From Deltaproteobacteria bacterium (GTDB lineage: Bacteria; Desulfobacterota; DSM-4660; Desulfatiglandales; HGW-15): 24,591 bases of DNA. The notes below the pieces were generated by a model. The model searched no databases, was not told the origin of the DNA, and saw nothing but the letters and a program-made list of their open reading frames with translations. The DNA is taken from positions 1-24,591 of the forward strand of contig JAFGDF010000136.1 of the NCBI GenBank assembly GCA_016932235.1, read 5' to 3'. This document shows, one piece after another, positions 7,740 to 14,915 of the stretch. The number at the start of each line of letters is the position of its first letter. Position 1 is the stretch's first letter. A program made the translations under genes and the position numbers.

Positions 7740-8384
7740 TCATTCTGCCTGCAAGGACCTGATAAAAGCATCGGCCTGTTTGATCGCATTCTCCATGTCC
7801 CGAACAAGTACATCCACATTCGTCTGAACGCTTACGGCTTCTTTACTTAGCCCGGCAATAGCCTTGGCATTAAGGTTGTGCTTCATGAATAGGACCTGGT
7901 CGCGAAGAGGTGCCAGGGCCGGTTCCAGTTTGGCTTCGGCCTTCTTCATGGCATTAATTAGTTCAGTATATTTTTTCTTTGTGGCATCATATTTCTTCTG
8001 GCTCGACCTCCTCAGGGTGTTACTGGTGTATTGCTTGATTTCTGAACTCCATTCAGTGAACAACGCGTCGGAAACATCTTCGACTGCACTGATGCGGTTA
8101 CTCACGTCAGCGGCTTTAGACTCGCTTTTCTTAAGCGTCGCATTCAGTTTGTTATATTCTGTCTCCAGATCGCCGCCCTGGAAGTTAATAACGCTTTTGA
8201 ATTGTTCCATAGCCGTCAGGAACTGTTCTTTGGCTTCATTATGTGTATCACGCGCGTCTTTTACGCGGTCAACCATTATGTCGCGTTTGTGCACTCCCAT
8301 CTTTTCCATGGTGTCGTAGTAAATGGAATTGCAGCCGCTTAGAGCGGGAATTATTGTGAGAAGGATAAACAACCGAATTTTCAT
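7740..8384 (-). CDS. DUF2959 family lipoprotein
   Basis: This is a mostly helical coiled-coil protein matching the DUF2959 pattern: MEKMGVHKRDIMVDRV near the N-terminus, then FQGGDLETEYNKL, FTEWSSEI and LFMKHNLNAKAI. The N-terminal signal ends in a lipobox, Leu-Ser-Gly-Cys, placing it in the envelope. The frame is open from a GTG at 8393, but the ATG at 8382-8384 (214 aa) is preferred because AAGGTG then serves as ribosome binding site at good spacing. The function of the family is unknown. A candidate extended -10 promoter lies about 60 bp upstream. Confidence 0.88.
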   Translation of the reverse strand: MKIRLFILLTIIPALSGCNSIYYDTMEKMGVHKRDIMVDRVKDARDTHNEAKEQFLTAMEQFKSVINFQGGDLETEYNKLNATLKKSESKAADVSNRISAVEDVSDALFTEWSSEIKQYTSNTLRRSSQKKYDATKKKYTELINAMKKAEAKLEPALAPLRDQVLFMKHNLNAKAIAGLSKEAVSVQTNVDVLVRDMENAIKQADAFIRSLQAE

Positions 8385-8444
8385 GGGTGTCACCTTTGTT
8401 CCAGCAAATTATAATGACAGGTTGATTGCGGATTTTCTGTGCTA

Positions 8445-8457
8445 TTTATATCAAAAT
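8445..8457 (-). promoter_or_regulatory. Candidate extended -10 promoter of DUF2959 gene
   Basis: On the minus strand it reads TATTTTGATATAAA, with TG one base before TATAAA, the extended -10 arrangement. The -35 is weak (TTGTTT with an 18-bp spacer). The same TTTTGATATA(A/G)A string lies at similar distance upstream of the genes starting at 15764 and 16634. Confidence 0.4.
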
Positions 8458-8664
8458 AGTAGAAAATAAACAAATATATGAACTGGTTTTCTAACCTTTA
8501 GTATAGTCCAAGTTGAAATTATCCCAAATGATCCGAACTGTCGATAAAACCGAAGTCCTTATACTGATTTACAGAACTAAATTTTAATACCTATATTTTC
8601 AACATCTACTTAGAAGTGTATGGGAGAATTAGCGGACTGGAACATTTTAGTCGCTCGCTTTTTT

Positions 8665-10143
8665 CTATCTTCCCTGTGTGCCCCCCTGCTTCCAGACAGC
8701 AGTCCTGTCGATGCCGAAATCGGGGCGCGATCCGTCCTCGGCCGGAATCGTGAACAGATAATTGGGCCCCGCATCCACCGCTGACTCTTTCGGCCTCTTC
8801 AGCTGCGGCACCCAGTCATAGGGCACTCGATAAGCCCGGTAAACAAGGTTGCGGATCATGGGGATGTCTGAGTCCCAGAGATAAGGATTCATATATTCCC
8901 ATACAATCTCATAATCCCGTGTGACCTCAATAATGCGCCCCTGGGCGCCTTCGGTAATGAGCGTATTGCCGTTGGGAAGACGCTGTGCGGAGGACACATT
9001 GACGCTGTACATCTTATGACCGAATACCGGATCCGGTTTTCCCGAAGAGTTGGGGACATATTCCCATACAATCTCCTTTGTGACCGGGTTGAACTCAATA
9101 ACGCGGGAATAGTCACGCCGCATAACCGTTATGCCCTCCTGCGCAAAATCGGTTGGAGGTCCGTATCCTGACCCGCCGCCGTTGTCAAATACCATAATGT
9201 TGCCCTCGCCGGGCAAACCCTTGGGGATCATGTGTGTATGGTGGGGGCCGATCATCCATCCCAGCTTCTTGTCATCGCCGTCCCGATAGTAAGGGCCGGC
9301 GCGCCATACGATCTTGCCGCTCTTGTGGTCTATGATCGCCAGGAGACCGGCCTCGCGGCTGTCAAGGATGATATTGTCAGGATGGAACCGCTGGTCGCCA
9401 GCGTCATACCATTTATTAGGCCCAAGATAAGAGGCGCAGTTCTGATGAAACCAGTCAAATCCATCCCCTTCACTCCGGGGCTCCCTTTTAAAATTCTGCA
9501 TGGCCTTCAATGCCGCTTCGTCAAAACCCATCTCATCCAGATGCTCCGACGCCTTCCATGTCCAGATTATTTTGCCGGTGGAGATGTCAACCTCGTAAAG
9601 GACATCATCTAGGAGCGGCACATTCCTGTTGATCTTCTCATTTCGCACATTGTGATGAGCCAGGGCCAGAATAGTGCCTTCGGATATGTCCGGCGGAGGG
9701 GCATCGGGTATGTAATAGCCGACGGGGTTCCCTTTTATCTGCAGGTCGTGATGCTGTCTGGAAAGCCACATGGTTCCATCGCCTTCATTAGCCTTCCCTT
9801 CCTGCCATTGGTTGAACCTCCAGAGTACCTCGTCGTTGAAATCCCTCAGCTGGATTTCAAGGCCGTCCTGCCGTCCATGCCTCCAGGAAGCGGTAGAGGT
9901 CAAAAGATATCCTCCGGGATATACCTTGTTCGGGTGATGAAGCTTCCCTTTCCAGAGATGAACCAGGTTTCCGTTCATATCGATAAGACGTCCTTCATCA
10001 GACGAAAGTATTGTGAATCCGTTCCAGCATTTATCGGGTTTGTAAATGGTCGTCCCCAGGGGATAGACACTGGGATTAGCGTGCGTGACAACCGGGATCA
10101 CCAACAACAAAGCAGTCATAATGATCTTTACCAAAGATCTCAT
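8665..10143 (-). CDS. Exported arylsulfotransferase (ASST)-like beta-propeller protein
   Basis: This is a 492-aa protein with a Sec signal peptide (cleavage likely after THA, residue 22). Repeated blade motifs such as GKIIWTW, GKIVWRAG and KEIVWEYVP, plus RLPNGNTLITEG, are typical of the arylsulfotransferase/ArylS family of six-bladed propellers. Conserved His clusters are seen at RQHHD (131-132), FHPDN (254) and GPHHTHM (301-304); in characterised periplasmic ASST a histidine carries the sulfate during transfer between phenols. Which His would do so here is not determinable by eye. The start is fixed by GGGAGG. It lies 33 bp downstream of the UGSC selenoprotein gene on the same strand, so it is almost certainly in one operon, and both products are exported. 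True sulfotransferase activity is unproven, as many homologues have unknown function. Confidence 0.85.
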   Translation of the reverse strand: MRSLVKIIMTALLLVIPVVTHANPSVYPLGTTIYKPDKCWNGFTILSSDEGRLIDMNGNLVHLWKGKLHHPNKVYPGGYLLTSTASWRHGRQDGLEIQLRDFNDEVLWRFNQWQEGKANEGDGTMWLSRQHHDLQIKGNPVGYYIPDAPPPDISEGTILALAHHNVRNEKINRNVPLLDDVLYEVDISTGKIIWTWKASEHLDEMGFDEAALKAMQNFKREPRSEGDGFDWFHQNCASYLGPNKWYDAGDQRFHPDNIILDSREAGLLAIIDHKSGKIVWRAGPYYRDGDDKKLGWMIGPHHTHMIPKGLPGEGNIMVFDNGGGSGYGPPTDFAQEGITVMRRDYSRVIEFNPVTKEIVWEYVPNSSGKPDPVFGHKMYSVNVSSAQRLPNGNTLITEGAQGRIIEVTRDYEIVWEYMNPYLWDSDIPMIRNLVYRAYRVPYDWVPQLKRPKESAVDAGPNYLFTIPAEDGSRPDFGIDRTAVWKQGGTQGR

Positions 10144-10176
10144 TTCATATCCTCCCTATCTGCTAGTGTTTTCCAC

Positions 10177-11853
10177 TTAGTATCTCAGGTATGTGGGAAC
10201 CATGGTTCTGTACTTTTCCGTCAGCGTCTCCCAGTTGCCGGGCAGTTTGATCTCCTTGGTAACAAAATAATTGCCAAATCCACCCGCGCTCTGCAGCAGA
10301 CCCATCCAAACACCTGGGCCGCCTGCTACGACAATAATGAAATCTTCATTCTGCAGTCGTCCTGGTCGACGACTATCCCTGCCCGCCGATCTTTCCATAA
10401 TGAATTCTTTGACATGTTTTTTGGACCATCCTTCGCTTGAAAATATATTGGCATGGTCCGGAATCACTATCAGACAGGATAAGGCGCCGAGTCCCATATC
10501 CGCCAGCGTGGTGGCAATGCCCTCGGCGTTTGTCTGGGCGGGTATTGTCTGTGTGTAGCGATTGGGAAACATAACGGTTAAAGTGTTGTCGTCCTTTTCG
10601 TAGCCAAATTCAACATGCAGGGGCTCCCACGGGCTTTCCTCCTCATTCTCTCCGAGGACAAGTGCATATTTGGCAGGATTCCCCAGTGTGCCCATATCCT
10701 CTATGCCCTTTCTGGCGCCGCCGATATTCTTGATGATCAATCCAAGGGCCCGCCCGATCGCGGCATTGGCAAGATCCCCAGGACTGAGGGCGCCGGAACC
10801 ATAATTGATATGGATATCCTTTCGTATTGGTCCGTTGATCACCAGCAGGGGCGCCCAGGAGCCGGTGCTGACCTCAAATGTGTCGAATCGTGTTTGCGGA
10901 TCCGAAACGGCCTCCACAGCCGCTATAAGCACGGGCATATGCGTCGGAAGGGCGCCGGCCATAACCGCGTTCACGGCGATTTTCTCTATAGTAGCCTTGC
11001 CCATCCGGGGGATGATTTTAGCTACAACATGGTCTGGCGGCAGATCCGTTCCTTTCATCATTTCCGCTACCGCGGCTTCTGATGGAGGGACGATGGGCAG
11101 TCCATCCCCCCAGCCTTTGCGATAGAAGAACTGGTTGACCTCCTCATAAGTGCCCTTAAATGCGATCCTTGGCGGTGTTTCAGCATCCAACCGGGGTGAT
11201 TTCTCCTCCTCGGTCAGAGGCCGGATCAACTCCGCGATAATTTCCTCAAATACCTTGTCGATGCCGGATTTAATATCTTCGGCCACAGTGGATTCACATG
11301 CGATCGATGTTCCCAAAACGCGAACACCCGGCATACCTTTACCGGATGCCGCGGAATGGGCGTCATTCACAAAACCGCGATTCGCCAGTAACACGACCGG
11401 CGTTCCAAAGTCCTCAATGGCGACGCCATTATAAGCGAGGAACTTTGTGCAGGACCCTCAATCCCCAACCGCGGCAATGACAGCATCCATTTCTTTAGCC
11501 CATGCCGTGAACTTTTCCTTGTTTGCAGTTTCTGTTTCAAGGACATTTGGGAGGCTGGAATCAAAGAGGCTGGTTTCAATGTCTGGGAAACGTTCCTTCA
11601 GTCTCCTTTCAACCTCAGCCTGGATAGGCCTGGCCGCCCGCTTGAAGTTGGCGAAAAGCCCGACCTTTTTCCCGGACAGGGAATCCAATCTTGGCGAGAT
11701 GCCCCGGAGTGGTATTGGGTCAACTTCCGCCCAGGGACTGAGTACCTCATACTGATATTCTGAGGCATCCTTGGTGGAAGTTTTTCCGGAACATGAGAAT
11801 GCCGCCATGATGGTAAAAACCGTCATAGCCAATATTGGAATAATGCGTCGCAT
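10177..11853 (-). CDS. Exported UGSC-family selenoprotein (UGA read as selenocysteine)
   Basis: The frame opens at 11853 and meets TGA at 11458-11460, then continues uninterrupted to TAA at 10177, giving 558 aa with Sec132. The residues around the TGA read AAVGD-Sec-GSC, the signature of the UGSC (seleno)protein family, with Cys135 as partner. A SECIS-like hairpin follows. Residues 1-21 form an export signal with a poor lipobox (AFSC). Residues about 35-210 are the UGSC domain (YEVLSPWAEVDP, GKKVGLFANFK). Residues about 215-558 are a C-terminal domain with GWGDGLPIVPP. The biochemical role of the family is not established; the Sec-x-x-Cys pair suggests thiol or peroxide redox chemistry. The start is supported by AAGGAGGA at 11861-11868. 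An ordinary gene caller would split it into 131-aa and 405-aa pieces. It is probably co-transcribed with the ASST-like gene downstream. Confidence 0.9.
11407..11446 (-). promoter_or_regulatory. Bacterial SECIS-like element
   Basis: It begins 11 nt after the UGA. The RNA arm AAAG-U-UCCUC (11446-11437) pairs with GAGGACUUU (11415-11407), leaving one bulged U. An inner stem AAUGGC/GCCAUU (11430-11416) closes a GUC apical loop, 33 nt from the UGA. A bulged U, a G-containing small apical loop and this spacing agree with bacterial SECIS rules for SelB binding. The inner and outer stems are separated by GCUUAU on one side only, making it longer than the fdhF example. Confidence 0.75.
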
Positions 11854-11891
11854 TTTGTCCTCCTCCTTAATCTTATTTTTTTATATAGAAA

Positions 11892-11920
11892 AATCTAGCC
11901 CCGAGAATCCATTCAGTCAA
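11892..11920 (-). promoter_or_regulatory. Candidate promoter of the selenoprotein operon
   Basis: Read on the minus strand, TTGACT (11920-11915) is followed after exactly 17 bp by TAGATT (11897-11892). It lies about 40 bp upstream of the start codon and its ribosome binding site. The matches are 5 of 6 and 4 of 6 to sigma70 consensus. Confidence 0.45.
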
Positions 11921-11944
11921 GTAAAATGAATTAATATCTTTCTT

Positions 11945-12184
11945 AAGTCTTTGCATGGGATTTTTTCCTGCAGGAGGTTTTGCCGGTCTTTGAAAGACGA
12001 CATCTCATATAAATTCCACCTTAGATTGGCAATGGGCTGATTTTTAAGGGTTTACGCCACTGGCTTATGTCAGGATGGTTAGTTGCTATAGGGGAATAGT
12101 TTATCAAACCCTTAGAAATCAGCCCATCGGCAACGCAAAAATTAGATGTCGTCTTGAAAAGATCGGCAAAACCGGAAAACCCCA
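11945..12184. repeat. Nested palindromic element, copy 2 (MITE-like)
   Basis: This is about 240 bp and homologous over its full length to 4299-4537. The outer arms are 11976-12005 and 12144-12173, sharing GGTTTTGCCG and AGACGACATCT. The inner arms are 12032-12053 and 12106-12127, 22 bp with one mismatch that would be a G-U pair in RNA. It lies between the divergent selenoprotein operon and the rhodanese gene. With the flanking promoters it fills the 449-bp gap 11854-12302; I see no coding sequence there. Confidence 0.8.
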
Positions 12185-12234
12185 GCAGGCAGGCAAGATG
12201 ACCATTTATTTAATGCGTTCACTATAGTTTTTGA

Positions 12235-12263
12235 TTGACCACTCCTATTCCTTATCTTATTCT
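12235..12263 (+). promoter_or_regulatory. Candidate promoter of rhodanese gene
   Basis: TTGACC (12235-12240) and TATTCT (12258-12263) are separated by exactly 17 bp and lie about 40 bp upstream of the rhodanese ATG. It begins about 50 bp beyond the end of palindromic element copy 2. Confidence 0.45.
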
Positions 12264-12302
12264 GTTCTAAATAATGGCTCTATAAAACTTAAAGGAACAA
12301 CC

Positions 12303-12740
12303 ATGAAAAAAGATCGTTCAGTAAATGGCTTAAACCTCGCGGTTTTGCCGGTTTTAATCATAGCTTCATTGCTGATTGTATCCGTATGCGCCGCGATGCA
12401 GGCGGAAATCCCCCGGATAAGCATTCAGGAATTAAAGAAGATGATGGATCAGGGAGTAAAGGTGACCATAATCGATGTGCAGCCAAAGGCTATTTACGAT
12501 AAAGGACACATCAAAGGCGCTGTCTCTATTCCTTGGAAGTCCCAGATTTCGCTGGAAGACGTATGGTCTCTGGCGAGTGACAAACCGATTGTCACGTATT
12601 GTGCCTGCGGCCCTGGGGAATCGGACAGCGCGGATGTTGCCAATCAGCTGATCCGGATGGGTTATGATGATGTAAAGGTCCTCAAAGACCCTTCCATTCA
12701 GGGGTGGAAGGAAGCGGGATATCCAATAGAGAAAAAATAG
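12303..12740 (+). CDS. Exported/membrane-anchored rhodanese-like protein
   Basis: This is a 145-aa protein with an N-terminal hydrophobic signal or anchor (about residues 11-32) and one rhodanese domain (about 38-143). The conserved DVQPKAIYDKGHIKGAVSIP block precedes the catalytic loop, YCACGPGESDSA, with Cys100 as active-site candidate and a second Cys two residues later (102). The CxC form differs from the usual C-R-x-G-x-R loop and is related to the CxC-P-N-E loop of some extracytoplasmic rhodaneses. The frame is open from a TTG at 12231, but the ATG at 12303 with AAAGGA upstream leaves a proper signal at the N-terminus. It probably handles sulfane sulfur in the periplasm. The cyclase gene follows after 70 bp. 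Confidence 0.85.
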   Translation: MKKDRSVNGLNLAVLPVLIIASLLIVSVCAAMQAEIPRISIQELKKMMDQGVKVTIIDVQPKAIYDKGHIKGAVSIPWKSQISLEDVWSLASDKPIVTYCACGPGESDSADVANQLIRMGYDDVKVLKDPSIQGWKEAGYPIEKK

Positions 12741-12810
12741 CATTCCGCAGTTGCCTTAATCGGCGCCTTATAATATTCATTATTATAAATCTTTTTTGGG
12801 AGGATTATCC

Positions 12811-13488
12811 ATGGCAGGCAAAGCACCTAAAGGCTGGTATGATATCACCGTTCCCTTGAAACAGGGCATGATATACATGCCCATCGACCCTGTTGCCCCG
12901 CGCATCTATCGTTACAGCGATAGGGCCCTCGGCGCGCCCGTTACTATGACCATGCTGGAAATTATCGCCCACACCGGCACGCATATCGACACCCCTCTCC
13001 ATTTCATCCCGGACGGCTCAACAATAAGCGATATGGATCTGGACGCTACCATCGGGCCCTGCCGTGTTATCGGGATTAAAGACCGGAACCGGATTACTTT
13101 AGAAGAGATAAGGCCTTACAATATCAAAAAAGGAGAACGGCTTCTTTTCAAGACCCGCAACTCGCCGGAAAGCTACGCCGGCAAGCAATTCATGGATGAT
13201 TACGTCTATTTTTCAGATGAGGCCGCCGAGTATATCGCGTCCAAGGGAGTCCGGCTGGTCGGGTTGGACTTTATAACCATAGGCAACTACAAGGATGAGG
13301 CCAGCGTAGTCAAGACGCACACCTTCTTCCTCCAGGCGGGCGTCTATATCATGGAGGATTGCGCCCTCGGCGACGTGCCTCCCGGCGATTATGAACTGAT
13401 CTGCCTGCCGCTCCTTATATGGCACGGCGACGCCGGCCCCTGCCGCGCTATTCTAAGGCCGCTGACGAAGTGGAGCCCCGCCGACTGA
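12811..13488 (+). CDS. Cyclase/kynurenine formamidase-family metal-dependent hydrolase
   Basis: This is a 225-aa protein with the metal-binding signature of the family, His54-x-Gly-Thr-His58-x-Asp60-x-Pro-x-His64, and the GLDFITIG segment found after the core. Members hydrolyse amides or lactones or act as polyketide cyclases. The substrate is unknown, and no tryptophan-pathway gene accompanies it. A TTG at 12796 extends the frame, but GGGAGGA at 12798-12804 fits the ATG at 12811. No signal peptide is seen, so it is cytoplasmic. It follows the rhodanese gene by 70 bp on the same strand. The stop codon lies inside a strong hairpin shared with the convergent transporter gene. Confidence 0.88.
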   Translation: MAGKAPKGWYDITVPLKQGMIYMPIDPVAPRIYRYSDRALGAPVTMTMLEIIAHTGTHIDTPLHFIPDGSTISDMDLDATIGPCRVIGIKDRNRITLEEIRPYNIKKGERLLFKTRNSPESYAGKQFMDDYVYFSDEAAEYIASKGVRLVGLDFITIGNYKDEASVVKTHTFFLQAGVYIMEDCALGDVPPGDYELICLPLLIWHGDAGPCRAILRPLTKWSPAD

Positions 13489-13497
13489 AGTCGGCGG
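13478..13497. terminator. Hairpin between convergent genes
   Basis: CCGCCGAC and GTCGGCGG pair perfectly around a TGAA loop, which contains the TGA stop codon of the cyclase gene. The transporter stop codon on the other strand lies 4 bp to the right. It has no T-run on either side, so it may act as an mRNA-stabilising end or a factor-assisted bidirectional terminator. Confidence 0.45.
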
Positions 13498-13500
13498 CAA

Positions 13501-14859
13501 TCACCTACCCGCGATTTCGTCCTGCATCTGAAGGACATGTTTGTCTTCAATCCTGTATCCAAAATAAAATACTGCCGCTGCGATTGCGCTCGTCACAGCC
13601 GTGGAATAGATCATGATAGAACTGATGCCCTCAACTACTTTGGGCGCAGGTTCTGTATTTGCCACGAATCCGATTGCCATCAGGCCAAATGCAATGACTC
13701 CGCTTCTGATCAGGACGCCCACTTTAATGGGAAATGTCTGTAAGGCCATAGTAAAAGCCCGTATGTTTTTGCCTGTCTTCCATTCTCCATAAACGACTGT
13801 ATCAGAAAATAACGCGGTACTCATGGAGCTGGCCACCATTCCAAGCAGGGAACCGAGGCAGAAAATGATGGTGAAACCCCATGTTGTTGCACCGAAGAAT
13901 TTGCCCGTGGCAAATACGATGGCGGTCAAAACCAGGAATATCCAGTAGGAACGACGCTTGCCGATTTTTACTCCAATCCATGTGGCGGCAAATGTTCCCA
14001 CCAGCCTTGAGATGCTGATAACCAGGATAAAGACTGTAAGGAATGCCAGGTTGTCGAGAACATATTTAAAATAGTAAATGGCAAAGGCCGAGAGAATAAG
14101 AATATATGAATTGCGGAATACTTCCGCCACCATCAGCAGCAGAAGAGGAGGATTTTTAAAAACCAGCTCGACCATTTCAAGCACGGATTGTTTCTGAGAC
14201 TTAGCGCCTGCATCCGATATGATTTCATCATAGGGATCCCTGCCGTATGTCATTTTATATATATACAGGTACCCCAGAACCATGAAGAAAACGTAGACTG
14301 CCGTTGCAAGCGAAAAACCGGCTACTTCATTGGTGTGAGAAGTGAAAAAATCTATCATAGGCAGGCTGGTAACTGAAAATATAATCCCTGCCGCGGACAT
14401 CCCCTGGGCCCTGCTGGCGGATAATATGGTTCGTTCATCCGGCGATTGACTTAACCTGCCCACCATGGAAGCGCTTGCCGTGAACATTATATTCCATATC
14501 AGATGGCTGGCGACAAAGCCGAAGCCTATGATTATGGCAGCCGAGAGCATGGTACCGATTTTAGTGAATTGCAGAATAAATAATACAGCTACAACCGGTG
14601 GGCCGACTAAAAACCAGGATCGGTATTTCCCCCCATACATCAATGTGACCTTCTGAAGTATGACGCCTGCCACTAGTGCAAACACAATATCAGCCAAGCT
14701 GGTTAATCCCAGGATGTATCCGGTTATTGAAAGGGAAAATTCTGCATAGTCGGTAAGGAAGGCCGAGAAAAAATACATTTCCATATTTGCCATTAGAACA
14801 AAGCCCAGATCGGCAGTTCCATACGTATAAAGCAATAATTTGTTCAATTTCTTAGGCAT
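13501..14859 (-). CDS. MFS transporter, GPH (glycoside-pentoside-hexuronide) family
   Basis: This is a 452-aa integral membrane protein with about 12 hydrophobic segments. The N-terminal LLLYTYGTADLG and the late ALFSDTVVYGEWKTGKNIRA segment are hallmark positions of the GPH/MelB cation:sugar symporter family; the latter corresponds to the conserved D-T-V-x-Y-G-E-W-K-T-G loop. The substrate may be a sugar or glucuronide, but related proteins in anaerobes sit beside aromatic or organic-acid genes, so this is open. No purine-rich ribosome binding site precedes the ATG; the leader reads TCCTCCT instead. It converges on the cyclase gene with a 12-bp gap. Confidence 0.9.
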   Translation of the reverse strand: MPKKLNKLLLYTYGTADLGFVLMANMEMYFFSAFLTDYAEFSLSITGYILGLTSLADIVFALVAGVILQKVTLMYGGKYRSWFLVGPPVVAVLFILQFTKIGTMLSAAIIIGFGFVASHLIWNIMFTASASMVGRLSQSPDERTILSASRAQGMSAAGIIFSVTSLPMIDFFTSHTNEVAGFSLATAVYVFFMVLGYLYIYKMTYGRDPYDEIISDAGAKSQKQSVLEMVELVFKNPPLLLLMVAEVFRNSYILILSAFAIYYFKYVLDNLAFLTVFILVISISRLVGTFAATWIGVKIGKRRSYWIFLVLTAIVFATGKFFGATTWGFTIIFCLGSLLGMVASSMSTALFSDTVVYGEWKTGKNIRAFTMALQTFPIKVGVLIRSGVIAFGLMAIGFVANTEPAPKVVEGISSIMIYSTAVTSAIAAAVFYFGYRIEDKHVLQMQDEIAGR

Positions 14860-14915
14860 AGGAGGATTTCATGACTGCTTATCGCAGCATAAACTTCGGA
14901 GGCGTTGAATTTTGT

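Noticed and set aside
10177..11394. Separate 405-aa gene starting at 11394
   Set aside because: It lacks its own ribosome binding site and is in the same phase as the upstream frame across a UGA in a UGSC motif. It is the C-terminal part of the selenoprotein.
11458..11853. Nonsense-mutated pseudogene
   Set aside because: The stop is UGA, precisely at the Sec position of a known family, with a SECIS-like hairpin at correct spacing and an intact frame beyond it. Read-through is the better explanation.
12751..12774. Separate promoter for the cyclase gene (TTGCCT ... TATAAT)
   Set aside because: TATAAT is perfect, but the only -35-like hexamer is 12 bp away. Co-transcription with the rhodanese gene is more likely.
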